From: Azadirachta indica
Lineage: Eukaryota; Streptophyta; Magnoliopsida; Sapindales; Meliaceae
Assembly: GCA_022749755.1 (NCBI GenBank)
Contig: CM040453.1
Location: 1,882,102-1,946,101 of the forward strand
Direction of reading: 5' to 3'
Length of the DNA: 64,000 nt
Program-made: the position numbers and the translations under genes
Part shown: piece after piece, positions 46,103 to 56,163 of the stretch
Numbering within the stretch: the stretch's first letter is position 1
Layout: each line of letters starts with the position of its first letter
The notes under the pieces: generated by a model
What the model was told of the DNA's origin: nothing
Database searches by the model: none
What the model saw: the letters and a program-made list of their open reading frames with translations, nothing else

Positions 46103-47374
46103 GCAATAACTTATGCGTGTTACTTACATCTCAATATTAATTCGAGTATACATCCGAATTTTGGTTTTGTTTAGCTCTTCTCTGTATTTTACATTTATAA
46201 TGTACTAGATAAAAAAAAAAAACATGGAACTCTCGCCACCATATCCTTTATCATTGGTGGTAAATAAAAGATTCCTATCTAGTTATCTTCCTAAGAAGAA
46301 GAGACACGGAACTTGAAAAGTGCACTCGTGTTCAGAAATTTGCAAGGCATAGACAATGAAGTTTTACTTTGATAATTTAGTAAACAATTTGGAATTAAAG
46401 AAACGACTCTCAGTCGCATATATTCCTGGAGAAACAATTAAGAGAGAGAACCTGAATTAAGTTGGAAGACAAAGACTTCAATTCAGTATCATCTAACTTC
46501 ATAAACATTATCAAAGTACGAGGTTGTTTTGAACCATTCATCGACTTGTGTTGGATAAGTTCTTATGTACCGCAAAACAAAAACCCAACTTGCACTGTCT
46601 ATTCATGCGATCTCTACCTGAAAATCAATATATATATATATAGTTCAATCTGAACCAACCATTTATCATCGTACTTCGATGAGAAAATATTTGTTTTGGT
46701 AATCAACGTACACAGAAACTGAAAATTAAGGGCGAGCGACAGTCTTCGTGTGAGTTTATCATTGGCTGTAAATTAAAGATTCCTAGACGCCTTCTGTGAG
46801 GAGAAGACACATGAAAACCCGAGAAGTATATTTGCATTAAGAGTAAAAAATAATTTAATTAATATTGTTATTTGAACATTTGTTTTCAAATTTAAGCTTT
46901 TAGGTGAAGTAGTAGTATATTTGAATTTTGAAATAAAACGTACTATAATAAATCGAATTTGTGTTGGAAACTTGCATGGTTTTCCCACGGGGACATATCA
47001 GCCTTACACTTTGAGAAAATAAAAAGCACACCTAACAAATATCTAGGTGTAGATGCCCCAATCATCATTTAATTAAAAGGGATTTGGGAAGTTTACTCCG
47101 AAAGGTCATTCCAGAAATGTCACATAGGTATCCAAAGGCCTGGATTAACTAAAGTATCTACTATCGAGTTACCTTTGCGATTAGTATATATAGATATGCA
47201 TGAGAGTGATAAACATAAGAGAGCAATAAAAAAAATATAGAAAAATATGCACTATTTATTAATGCAATCAATCTCTACCCAGAAAATCAAGATAATTCAA
47301 TTTGAAAGCCACCCTGAACCAGTTTGTGGAACCCAACCCAGCTCCATAGAATTAAAATTTAAAAATTAATGAAA
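46103..47374. other. intergenic region upstream of the broken PR-4
   Basis: Mostly duplicated cluster sequence. 46240-46340 and 46745-46830 repeat the block at 45010-45110, and 46515-46630 repeats 42233-42340. 47020-47212 repeats 45235-45450. No gene is supported. Confidence 0.6.
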
Positions 47375-47945
47375 ATGGGGAGGTTTGGCCTTGGTATTTG
47401 AATGATTTTTTCAGTTCTCGTTTACTGATGGAAAGTGCTTATGCCCAAAGTGCTTCCGGTGTGAGAGATTGGTACTATATGTACCGTTCTGAGCAAAACA
47501 GATGTGAGTACATGAAGGCTTCCATTGCTTTCAGCTCAAAATGGGAAGCCAACAAGCCCTTGGATGGCTCGACTGCCTATTGCCTGTCGGACCTTGGGGA
47601 CAAGCAGCTGCTTGTACTGGCAAGCTTATGGGAACGTATGAAGCTTTATTCAACTACTTACTATGTTTGTACTTGGGTGTAGTCACAGTTTTCTTAGCAC
47701 ACACGTTAATACGTAATCCATTTACTAACGATTTAATTGGGTACATGCATGTTTGCGGGTGAAAAACAGTGTGACGGGCACAAGAAACTCCCGAGAATTT
47801 TTTATCAGTATTATTGCAGCAATGGAGGCTTGCGTTTGGACGAAAAGGTATTCAAAAAAATTAGACACTGATGGGAAAGGATGGCTAGCAGCTAGCTAAA
47901 GGTCGCATTAGTGTCAGTGTCAACTATAAGTTCAGAGTATGATTA
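47375..47945 (+). pseudogene. PR-4 (barwin) pseudogene
   Basis: Exon 1 homology starts at the ATG at 47375, but the frame hits TGA after eight codons. Downstream, fragments such as SAYAQSASGVRDWYYMYRSE and KWEANKPLD are recognisable, with deletions relative to intact copies. The exon 2 acceptor is damaged (TTTGCGGGTG in place of TTTGCAGGTG). Exon 2 (about 47760-47945) carries several indels around the DQCSN and LDxDG segments. The copy cannot encode a barwin domain. Its flanks are shared with the hevein-only pseudogene and with the orphan barwin exon. Confidence 0.85.
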
Positions 47946-49065
47946 CCAAGCATGCACCATACATATTTTCGGATTTGGATCCAGTTTTAGTATTTTATAT
48001 TCTAAATTTTTAAAATTTTATTGACATGTGACATGATTTAGAATGAAAGACTATCAATATATTTTTGAAAATTTAGGATATAAAAGATCAGAACCGGATA
48101 TAAATCCTATATCTCCATGCATGATTAATCTCTTTTTATTATGTATTAAGTAAGCTTCTCTCCGAAGAAGTAGTGTATATTAGTAAGTGCTTGTGGGCAC
48201 TGCCACGTTGTTGTAAATAACCTTTTTGTTTCCGATCAAACCCTATTGTAACATTAATACGAGATATTTGAGGCCCAGACCCAACTATGGAACCCCCAAT
48301 CTTAGGCTTGAAAATTTGAGCAACTCAATCAGCTGAAGTATTCTGACGATGACTATTGCCAACTGTAGCAGGAATTAGCAGAAAACATGTTTATAAATCA
48401 TTCAATTATTGCATTATTAAAACTGGTTGTATCTAATTGGATGAAATTGACCTGGATCAGTTGTAATTAAGATTAATGTATTACATGTCTCAAATTTTAT
48501 CGAAAATGGCGTGATATAGACGATAATTTTCAGAAATTACAAAATTATTAAACCAACAAGTAATTCGTGTCTAAATAAAATGTTTACCCAAACACTCAAT
48601 AAGAGGATATAAATAATTCTCCAGATAAGAACAGCTGGTCAGCTAGGTTGGGATAAGCCACAGATTACGACCGAAAAGGTGAACCGGGATTACACACAGT
48701 AGATTCAGTTGCCCGATTTGACCAGAAAGTCTCTGCTAAGCATAACCCATTTTCCCCGTCTCTTTTCTATATCATATATATTGAAGAACAATAGTTATAG
48801 TATTGCATCATTGTCGTTGTCAACATTTTCTCCCGGACCAAATCTACAAAATCCAAAGAGTTCAATAAATCTAGAATTAGTAGATTTAGTCAAAGGCTTC
48901 AAGTCAATCTTGTTACATGTCTTGTAATTAATGCTAGCTCGCTAACCAATTTTAAAATAAAATATTGGTATTTTAACAAAACAAAACACCATATCCCTCC
49001 CTATAAATTGATGCATTCTTCATCAGCATTCCACAAATCAAGAAATTAATTATTACGTGCACAAA
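47946..49065. other. intergenic region upstream of the class I PR-4
   Basis: 3' remnants of the broken PR-4, including the inverted repeat near 48154-48171 and AGTGCTTGTGGGCACT at 48186-48201, then promoter sequence. A 72-codon open frame at 48709 has no recognisable domain and is not called as a gene. Confidence 0.55.
49002..49007 (+). promoter_or_regulatory. TATA box of class I PR-4
   Basis: TATAAA in CCCTATAAATTGATG, 64 bp before the ATG at 49066. Shared context with PR-4 copy 2. Confidence 0.65.
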
Positions 49066-49854
49066 ATGGGTAGGTTGAGTCTATGCGTGGTGCTGTTGCT
49101 TTGCTCGCTGGTTGCTGCCTCTGCTCAGCAATGCGGAAGACAAGCCGGGGGCCGGACTTGTGCCAACAAACTTTGTTGCAGCCAGTTCGGTTTCTGTGGG
49201 TCGACTGATGAGTATTGTTTACCTTCTAGGAATTGTCAGAGTAATTGTAGGCCTGGTGGTGGAAACCCTGGTACTGGTGGTGGGCAAAGTGCTTCCAATG
49301 TGAGAGCAACTTATCACTTCTACAATCCTGAACAAAATGGTTGGAACTTGAATGCTGTAAGTGCTTTTTGCTCAACTTGGGATGCAAACAAGCCCTTGTC
49401 TTGGCGCAGCAAATACGGCTGGACTGCCTTCTGCGGCCCCGTTGGACCTCGGGGACAAGCTGCTTGTGGCAAGTGCTTAAGGGTAAGCATATATATTTAT
49501 ATATATATATATATATATATCAGTATATGCGGTAATTAATTAGCTATATATATATATATATTGCTCATAATAATATTTCATATTTGCTTGTGAATGTATA
49601 TATATATATATATATATAATTAAAGCCTGGGTAGCTAGGAGTCTAAAATATGAATCAATTTATGAACGAATGTGTGCATGCAGGTGACAAATAGAGCGAC
49701 AAGAGCTCAAGTAACAGTGCGAATTGTCGATCAGTGCAGCAATGGAGGTTTAGATTTGGACGCCGGTGTTTTCCGGAGGCTGGATACTGACGGCAGAGGC
49801 AACGCCCAAGGACATCTTATGGTGGACTACCAGTTCGTTAACTGTGGAGATTAA
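49066..49854 (+). CDS. PR4: class I PR-4 (hevein-like, chitin-binding + barwin)
   Basis: Exons 49066-49482 and 49684-49854 give 195 aa. A signal peptide (1-23, ...VAASA) is followed by a hevein domain with eight cysteines ([12 protein letters not shown]...NCQSNC, residues ~24-65), a glycine-rich hinge ([12 protein letters not shown]) and a barwin domain with six cysteines. Both RNase-associated histidines are present (ATYHFYNP and [10 protein letters not shown]). There is no visible C-terminal vacuolar extension after VNCGD. It matches the Arabidopsis HEL/PR4 and wound-induced WIN architecture: chitin binding plus antifungal or RNase function, usually induced by ethylene, jasmonate or wounding. 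The intron carries several TA microsatellite runs. It is the only intact two-domain member of the cluster and probably reflects the ancestral form. Confidence 0.95.
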
Positions 49855-50256
49855 AGCAAGCGATTACGAATGAAATAATAAAAAAATTACCAACATATAT
49901 AGTTGATAATTTTATAAGAATGATTGATAGTTTGTAGATGTGCTTCACAAATAACAGTACTGTTGATTTTAAAATCAACCGACCTCCTAAACGAATAATA
50001 GCACTTAATAATAAATTTGTTCTTGTCATTAATACATGAATAAAGTATTATCGATCAGTCAAAAGATATTGCTTGACCCTTTTATTGCTGTTACAATCAA
50101 TTTTTTGCCAACTTTTTGTTGTAACAATTAAATGTCAAAACTTAATTCCGTGTTAATTCAAACTTTAAAGCAACCCAGGGAAAATAATTGGAAAAAATAA
50201 TTATTTAATTTAATTTAAGTAATTACTAGAATTCATTCCACCTAAATTTTTTCTTA
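49855..50256. other. downstream region of class I PR-4
   Basis: 3' UTR and AT-rich spacer leading to the palindromic element. Nothing else is recognised. Confidence 0.5.
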
Positions 50257-51754
50257 GGTTAATAACATGATGGTCTTTAAAGTTTGGTTCATTAATCTAA
50301 TTAGTCTCAATAGTTTCATAAATAATCATAAAAATCTCAGTTTATTAATAAATAATGTTTATACTCTTATTTAATAGTAATTAGGATATTGACAATTATT
50401 TCCTAATGTATGAAAAAATGACAAATACTCCCTAAAGTTTTAGAAATAGAAAATACCTTTTAGAATATAGAAAAACAATAGATATCCCATGAAGTTATTG
50501 TGCAACCATACTAAATGACTATCTTACTCTTATATATTTAGAAAGCATATAAGTTGAATGTTTTAACTTTATTACCAATACATTATAACTCATATAAGTA
50601 GGGATGGCAAAATTTTTCATAAGGCCCCAAACTCATAGGGATCCGCCCCTAATGAGGAAGAATTTAAATAAATTTATAGATAATGAGGTAAGAAATATGA
50701 AGAAATTAATTCTCAATTTATTAATGAGATAGGAATTGGTTTAACTCTCCCTACTCTACTCCCACCCCATTTCCCATTAAAACATAATATACAAATATTA
50801 TAAGTTATACAGTAAATTTTATATATTTTAAAATATTATAATTTTTAAAATTATATATTATAATTGAATGTAATTAATAATAAAAAAAAATTGTGAGATC
50901 AAGAATTACTGTTATAAAAAATAAAATATATAAATATAAAGTAAAAAATTAAAAATTAAAAAAAAAAACTAAATTGTGTTTCCAATAATATATTAATAAT
51001 ATTTTTATTTAAGGTAATTAAATTTTTATATTATTAAAATTAATTTATAAAATAATATAAAATAGAGAATTGATACGATGATGGGGAATCTATTCTCCAT
51101 GTAGGGATTTTCTATCTCCACCCCCATTAAATTTATTAGGAAATAGAGTGCGGAATGGGAATCAAAATAAAAAACGAAGCGGGAAATAGTGGTCAAAATA
51201 GAAAACGGGGTGGGGAATGGGGCATACCTCCTCACCTTCACCCCGCCCCATTGCCATCCCTACATATAACCTTATAATTAATATTTTGATTATTGCGTAT
51301 TCAATTTTTTGGATAATTAGTTTATAAATTATTATTATTATTATTTTAAAAACTTTTCATCTGAATTATAAATAGTAATAATTTAGAAACTAATTATCCA
51401 AAATATTGAATCCATTATAGTCAAAAAATAAATTGTCAGTATATATTGGTCATTATATATTAATAATAAAGTCAAAATATTCAATTATATTCTCTCTAAA
51501 TATATAAGGACAAGAGAGTCATTTTACATAGTCACACAATAACTTTAAGAGGATATCTATCATTTTCCCATATTCTAGAAGTATATTTACCTTTTCTAAA
51601 AATTCAAGGGATATCTGATATAGGGTATTGTCAATATCTCTAAAGATATAATAGTTATCTGTTAATAAATTAGAAATTTTATAAGTATTTTTAAAATTAT
51701 TAAAATTAATTAAATCAATGACCTAAACTCTAGAGACTCACATGTTATTAACTC
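50257..51754. mobile_element. near-complete palindromic (foldback) element interrupted by a hAT-like MITE
   Basis: The ends are GTTAATAACATG... and its inverted copy. Arms match over about 400 bp: the left arm has GATATCCCATGAAGTTATTG and GGATAATTAGTTT, and the reverse complement of the right arm has GATATCCTCTTAAAGTTATTG and GGATAATTAGTTT. The palindrome is continuous only if 50599-51262 and one flanking 8-mer are removed, leaving about 826 bp. The centre is near 51330-51360. A possible 9-bp target duplication (TTTTTCTTA / TTTTTCTCT, 7 of 9) would suit a Mutator-like foldback element. No protein is encoded. Confidence 0.8.
50599..51262. mobile_element. hAT-like MITE (664 bp) nested in the palindrome
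   Basis: The left terminus TAGGGATGGCAA is an exact inverted match of the right terminus TTGCCATCCCTA. The flanking 8-mers are CATATAAG (50591-50598) and CATATAAC (51263-51270), matching 7 of 8. The interior has GC-rich sub-ends (CCCCACCCC/GGGGTGGGGAATGGGG types) and an AT-rich middle. There is no transposase, so it depends on another source. Confidence 0.85.
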
Positions 51755-51830
51755 TTTTTCTCTTTATCGAATCCATTGTAGTGTACGGAATTTAAATTCC
51801 TGTCAAAAATATATATCTACTTATATACAA
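51755..51830. other. spacer between the two palindromic elements
   Basis: Unremarkable AT-rich sequence. Confidence 0.4.
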
Positions 51831-52862
51831 GAGTAGTTTTATTTCGATTCTTAATATTTTAAGAAATGTCAATTTGATTGGTATGTTTCACACATTAGAT
51901 ATAAAGATCCTTAATTGTATTGATTAACATTATTTAGTTCTAAATTATTTCGATCAATGTTAGTTAAGTTTCTTAAATAAACTTCTACCATTTTTTTATG
52001 GTTAGTGAGGTGAGATAAGTTTTATTTTGACTTATTTAATATTAATAATTTTCAATCTGGCCCTAAAATTTATAAAATTATCATATTACTCTCACATGTT
52101 AACTGTCATCCTTGAAGAAATAAAAAAGTGAAATTATAATTTTATAAACTTAAATTTATAAAAAAAATTATTTTTTATTTTTTCCTTCTTTCTTCTTTCT
52201 TTCCTGCTCTATTTCTTTTTTCTTCTTCTTTTTTCGTTATCTTCTCTTCTGAGTTGTTTTAGATCTAAAAGAGGTTGAAATTGCAATTAGAGTTTGTTTA
52301 TGGAGAGATGAATTTTGGATTTAAGTTTTTTTTTTTTTAAGTATCAATTAATTGATTCAATTGCTAAGATTATGAAATTGACTTTCATTTATAAGATTAT
52401 AAAATTAGTTTTATTTAAATAAACTAACTTTACTGTATCTTTTTTTTTTTTCAGTTTAAATTGAGAACATGAAATGACTAATTTAATTTGTTTTAATTTT
52501 ATTGTAATTTTTGTTTGATAAAAAAAATGGGGAGAGGAAGGTGAGGAAGAAGAAGAAAAAGAAAGAAGGAAAAGAAATATAGGAGGAAGATGAGGAAAAA
52601 AAAATAAAATTAATTAATATGTGAATGGTATGATAAAATTTCATAAATTTTATGATCATGTGAATTAAATTAAAAATTATTCTATTTCACTAACGATTGA
52701 AAACTGACATAAGTTTAGTCAAGGGACCTAACTAATGTTGATTGAAACAATTTGAACTTAAGTGATAATTTTTAATAAAATTAGAGACTTTTTCATTTAA
52801 TATGTAAAATATACCAACCAAAAGTGTTATTTCTTAAAATATTAAGGACTAAAATGAAATTA

Positions 52863-52868
<6 letters not shown>
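51831..52868. mobile_element. second long palindromic (foldback) element, ~1.04 kb
   Basis: The left arm contains CTTAATATTTTAAGAAAT, TTGGTATG, CGATCAATGTTAGTTAAG and GGTTAGTGAGGTGAGATAAG. The reverse complement of the right arm contains CCTTAATATTTTAAGAAAT, TTGGTATA, CAATCAACATTAGTTAGG and CGTTAGTGAAATAGAATAA. The inner arms are a pyrimidine-rich tract (52180-52250) facing a purine-rich tract (52530-52600). It ends at a TA microsatellite (52868-52898). There is no coding capacity. A transcript would fold into one long hairpin. Confidence 0.75.
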
Positions 52869-52899
<31 letters not shown>

Positions 52900-53237
52900 A
52901 TTACTTCAGTAAACACATTAGCCGTAAGGGAGTGCTTACCTCTCTAAATAATATTCTAATAATAGTATTTAATTAATTTGATCATGGAACAAGCACCAGA
53001 TCAACAATTAAGTTTTTAGTTAATAATTTGGTTATTAATTTTAAAACCTGTTCTATGGGTGCAACGATTCAACTGCTATTACAACTCGTATATTAACAAT
53101 GTTTTTCGTCATTATCTCTTTAAATCATAATTGATGTTTTCTTTGAAAAATCAAGGAAAGTGATATATAAATAGATGCTTCTTCAATTACATGGTTGATT
53201 TTAAAATATAATCAGCTACTCAATAATAAATTTGTCC

Positions 53238-53283
<46 letters not shown>

Positions 53284-53641
53284 GTATGTTGTGATTAATA
53301 CGCTTGACCCGCGCGTATATATGTATCGTATTTCTTTGATAACAATTAATTAAAATAAAAACTTATGAAATGGATCCAAACATCACAAAATGCAACCTTG
53401 TGAAATAAAAAATTAATTTAAGTACCGATACAGATGTAGTATAGGAAGAAATAGTTTAATTATAATTAAGTATTGATCGTCAGAAATAGTACTCGTACTA
53501 TGAAATCGTTTAAAAAAATTTAAATTATTTAAAATTAAGTTTTTACAATTCTATATATTAATCCAATATATAGATCATTAATTGATCAACAATTAATTAA
53601 TTAAACTAGAGACATTATTTATTTATTAACCGTCAATTAAT
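52869..53641. other. spacer downstream of PsbW (3' side)
   Basis: Contains TA runs at 52868-52898 and about 53240-53270, the latter continuing into a TATG repeat to about 53288. The last part is probably the 3' UTR of the minus-strand PsbW gene. Confidence 0.5.
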
Positions 53642-54339
53642 TCAAAGAGACAAACCAGACTCTTCATCTTCTTCAAGGTCGGTAGTGTAAATAAAATACA
53701 AAGACCAAATCAATCCAAACACAACAACAAGAATCCACGCAAGAAGATTGTTGCTTAGACCAAAAGGAAGTCCCGTTCCTTCTGTGCTCATTCTCTCATC
53801 AACCAACGCCATCGCTGGCCCTGCGGTGGTGCTCACGGCCGCCGCGGCCGCCATCAGTGATGCAACCATGCTTGCGTTTGAGCTCTTGCAGCTGGCAGTT
53901 GTTGCTGTCTTCTCCTCCAAACTGCACCTCACACGTCCCCTTGTTGCCATTGCCGGAAGCCCTACAAATTAAATTAATAATTAAACGCAAATAATCGCTT
54001 TATCTAAATTCCTCTTAATTTGATGCAAATCGAAAACATTTGTGGCGAAGGAGTTTTTGCAAACAACATGCATGTAGATATATTGTTTGTTGAAATGGAT
54101 GGATGTTTAAGCAGGAAGCAAGTAGTAGAAAAATACTTTCCTGAAACAATTAGGATTGCAATTTCTATAATCAAATCACTTCTAAGCAGAAAGTACCTTG
54201 AAAAAATGTACGAGTAAATATAAAAAAAAATGACGCATATATGCTTACCATACAGAGGCGATGATTGAGTTAAACTCTTGGACACAAAACCAGCACGAGG
54301 AAGCACTGCAGCAAAGTTGGTAGTTGAAATTGAGGCCAT
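53642..54339 (-). CDS. PsbW: photosystem II reaction center W protein, chloroplastic
   Basis: Exon 1 is 54339-54249 and exon 2 is 53961-53642, joined across a GT-AG intron within a glycine codon, giving 136 aa. The bipartite transit sequence has a stromal-targeting part ([21 protein letters not shown]) and a hydrophobic thylakoid part ending TAGPAMA. The mature part begins [20 protein letters not shown], followed by a single transmembrane helix ([20 protein letters not shown]) and the acidic end [12 protein letters not shown]. This is the diagnostic PsbW mature sequence. The protein stabilises photosystem II supercomplexes in thylakoids. An in-frame ATG four codons upstream (MQRK) is less likely than the start at 54339. 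Length and architecture are normal. Confidence 0.96.
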
Positions 54340-56163
54340 TTTTCTCTGCAAGTAAATGGAAGCAGAATTGATACTATAAAGGGAAAGAAGTGGAAAATAT
54401 TAATCTATGTATAGGTGGATGTGGAGAAATAATATTGTGAATGTAAAAGCATGAAATATAGAGTATGATAATTGCACCACACAAAGTGGATTTGATAAAT
54501 TGTAACCAAACATTTTATATCCTTTAATATCTACACCAACCCACCCATTTTCCTCCACGTATTTTGCCTGTTTTCGAGTGTTCAATCTCGGCAAGAAGCC
54601 ACATTATCCATACATATATATCCGTAATTTACTTGTTGATGTTGCTTTATTTTATACAGATTTTTCAATAAATTAAATAATGTTGATGTAGTATGTGGGT
54701 GCTATTGGTAAATGATAACACACATAATTATTTAATATATATATATATATATATATTCGAATACAACGTCTCGATCATTAGAACGAGAATTTCATCAGTT
54801 TCCTTCTATTTTGTAAGTCCAAAAAAAAAATATATGATAGTGAGAGTATAAAAAGAATTAAAAAAAACAAGGATTAGAAAAGGTTACTAAGAAATGCCGA
54901 TCAAAAAGGATCAGGCTTTGTTGCATGGCCTCTCTCTTTTATTGGGTTTACTATTAAGGCCCAGTACTTGCTTCCAACTCCAACCCATGTCAATTTGGGC
55001 CAGTAAATCATCCTTGTGCTTGTGTTGTGGCGACTATTTTTATGACTCTTTTCAATATATATATATATATATATTTATATAATTGCAATAAGTATCATTC
55101 ATGGAAAAGAAATTGAAAAATTTATTCTTCAAAAATCAATGTTATGTTTAAAATACAATTCAAAATCTATATTTTCATTCTTCACAAAAAAAAAAAACAT
55201 ATAAGTTTTTTATTGGCATTTTTAATAAAATCATTTGATTAAATCAAATAACATGTATTAAACAATTTTTTGTAATTAGTTAAATTTAAATTAAATGTAT
55301 GTGTGACCGTAAGATTGATATGTATCTCCGTGTATCCGAGATTTTAGCAACTTTATTAAGAAAATTAACATATTTAAGCACTTTTACTGTTTTTTACTGT
55401 TGTATCACGAAAAAGAAAATCAAGTAAGCCCCTGCTTTTATAGGTCATAAAGGAGTCCTTTTAAATATACCATAAAGATAGATTCTTACCACCTCAACCT
55501 CAATTACATAATTTTTTATTTTTATTTTGTAAAATAAATTTGAAAACAACTTAAATATATATAATATATTTCTTACGCATAAAAGAAAAAAAAAAACAAA
55601 AAATAAAAGATCGAATAGGGGATTATGAATGTGGTAGGTTTATTTGTAAACATCGAACACGAACGCGGTGTGTTGCAAAGACGTGAGAGTGGTGTGTTTG
55701 TGTTGAAATCTCTATTACACGCGCAAACCATTACTATTACTATTACTGTATACATACAAGCTTAAGCTTGTGCCTTTTGTCTTCTCTTTCTTCCTTTCAT
55801 GCTATTTCATCGAAACTCAAAACTCGTAAATCCCCCCACACTGTGTCCCAAAATCCAACCTATCCCACGTAGTTTTCTCCCATAGAATTCATACCCATCT
55901 TCAATTTTCGCCTTAAATCCCGCCACTTTCTTCACTTATTTAGATCCACCCACTTTTCTTCCAAACTCTTCTTTCTTAGTTACACACACAAATAAATACC
56001 TCTCTTTCTCACTTTTCTTTTATTCTTCCTCTTCTTAGCAAATTGCTCCTGATTAGTTGCTGCGTATGTTATATTATTTCCTATTTTATCAGGTTAATGC
56101 CAGTTTAGGAAGAGTTTTATGCATACGTGTGTGTAATATATAGACATATAGAGAGAGATAGAC
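54340..56163. other. divergent intergenic region between PsbW and the DRIP-like gene
   Basis: The PsbW promoter lies on its left side and the DRIP-like 5' leader (CT-rich, about 55970-56160) on its right. TA runs occur near 54736-54756 and 55054-55072. No gene is supported. Confidence 0.5.

Noticed and set aside
48709..48927. 72-codon open frame upstream of class I PR-4
   Set aside because: No homology recognised, no signal peptide with partner domain, and low-complexity serine/leucine content.
53748..53972. Plus-strand open frame opposite PsbW
   Set aside because: Antisense shadow of the PsbW exon, whose protein is unambiguous.
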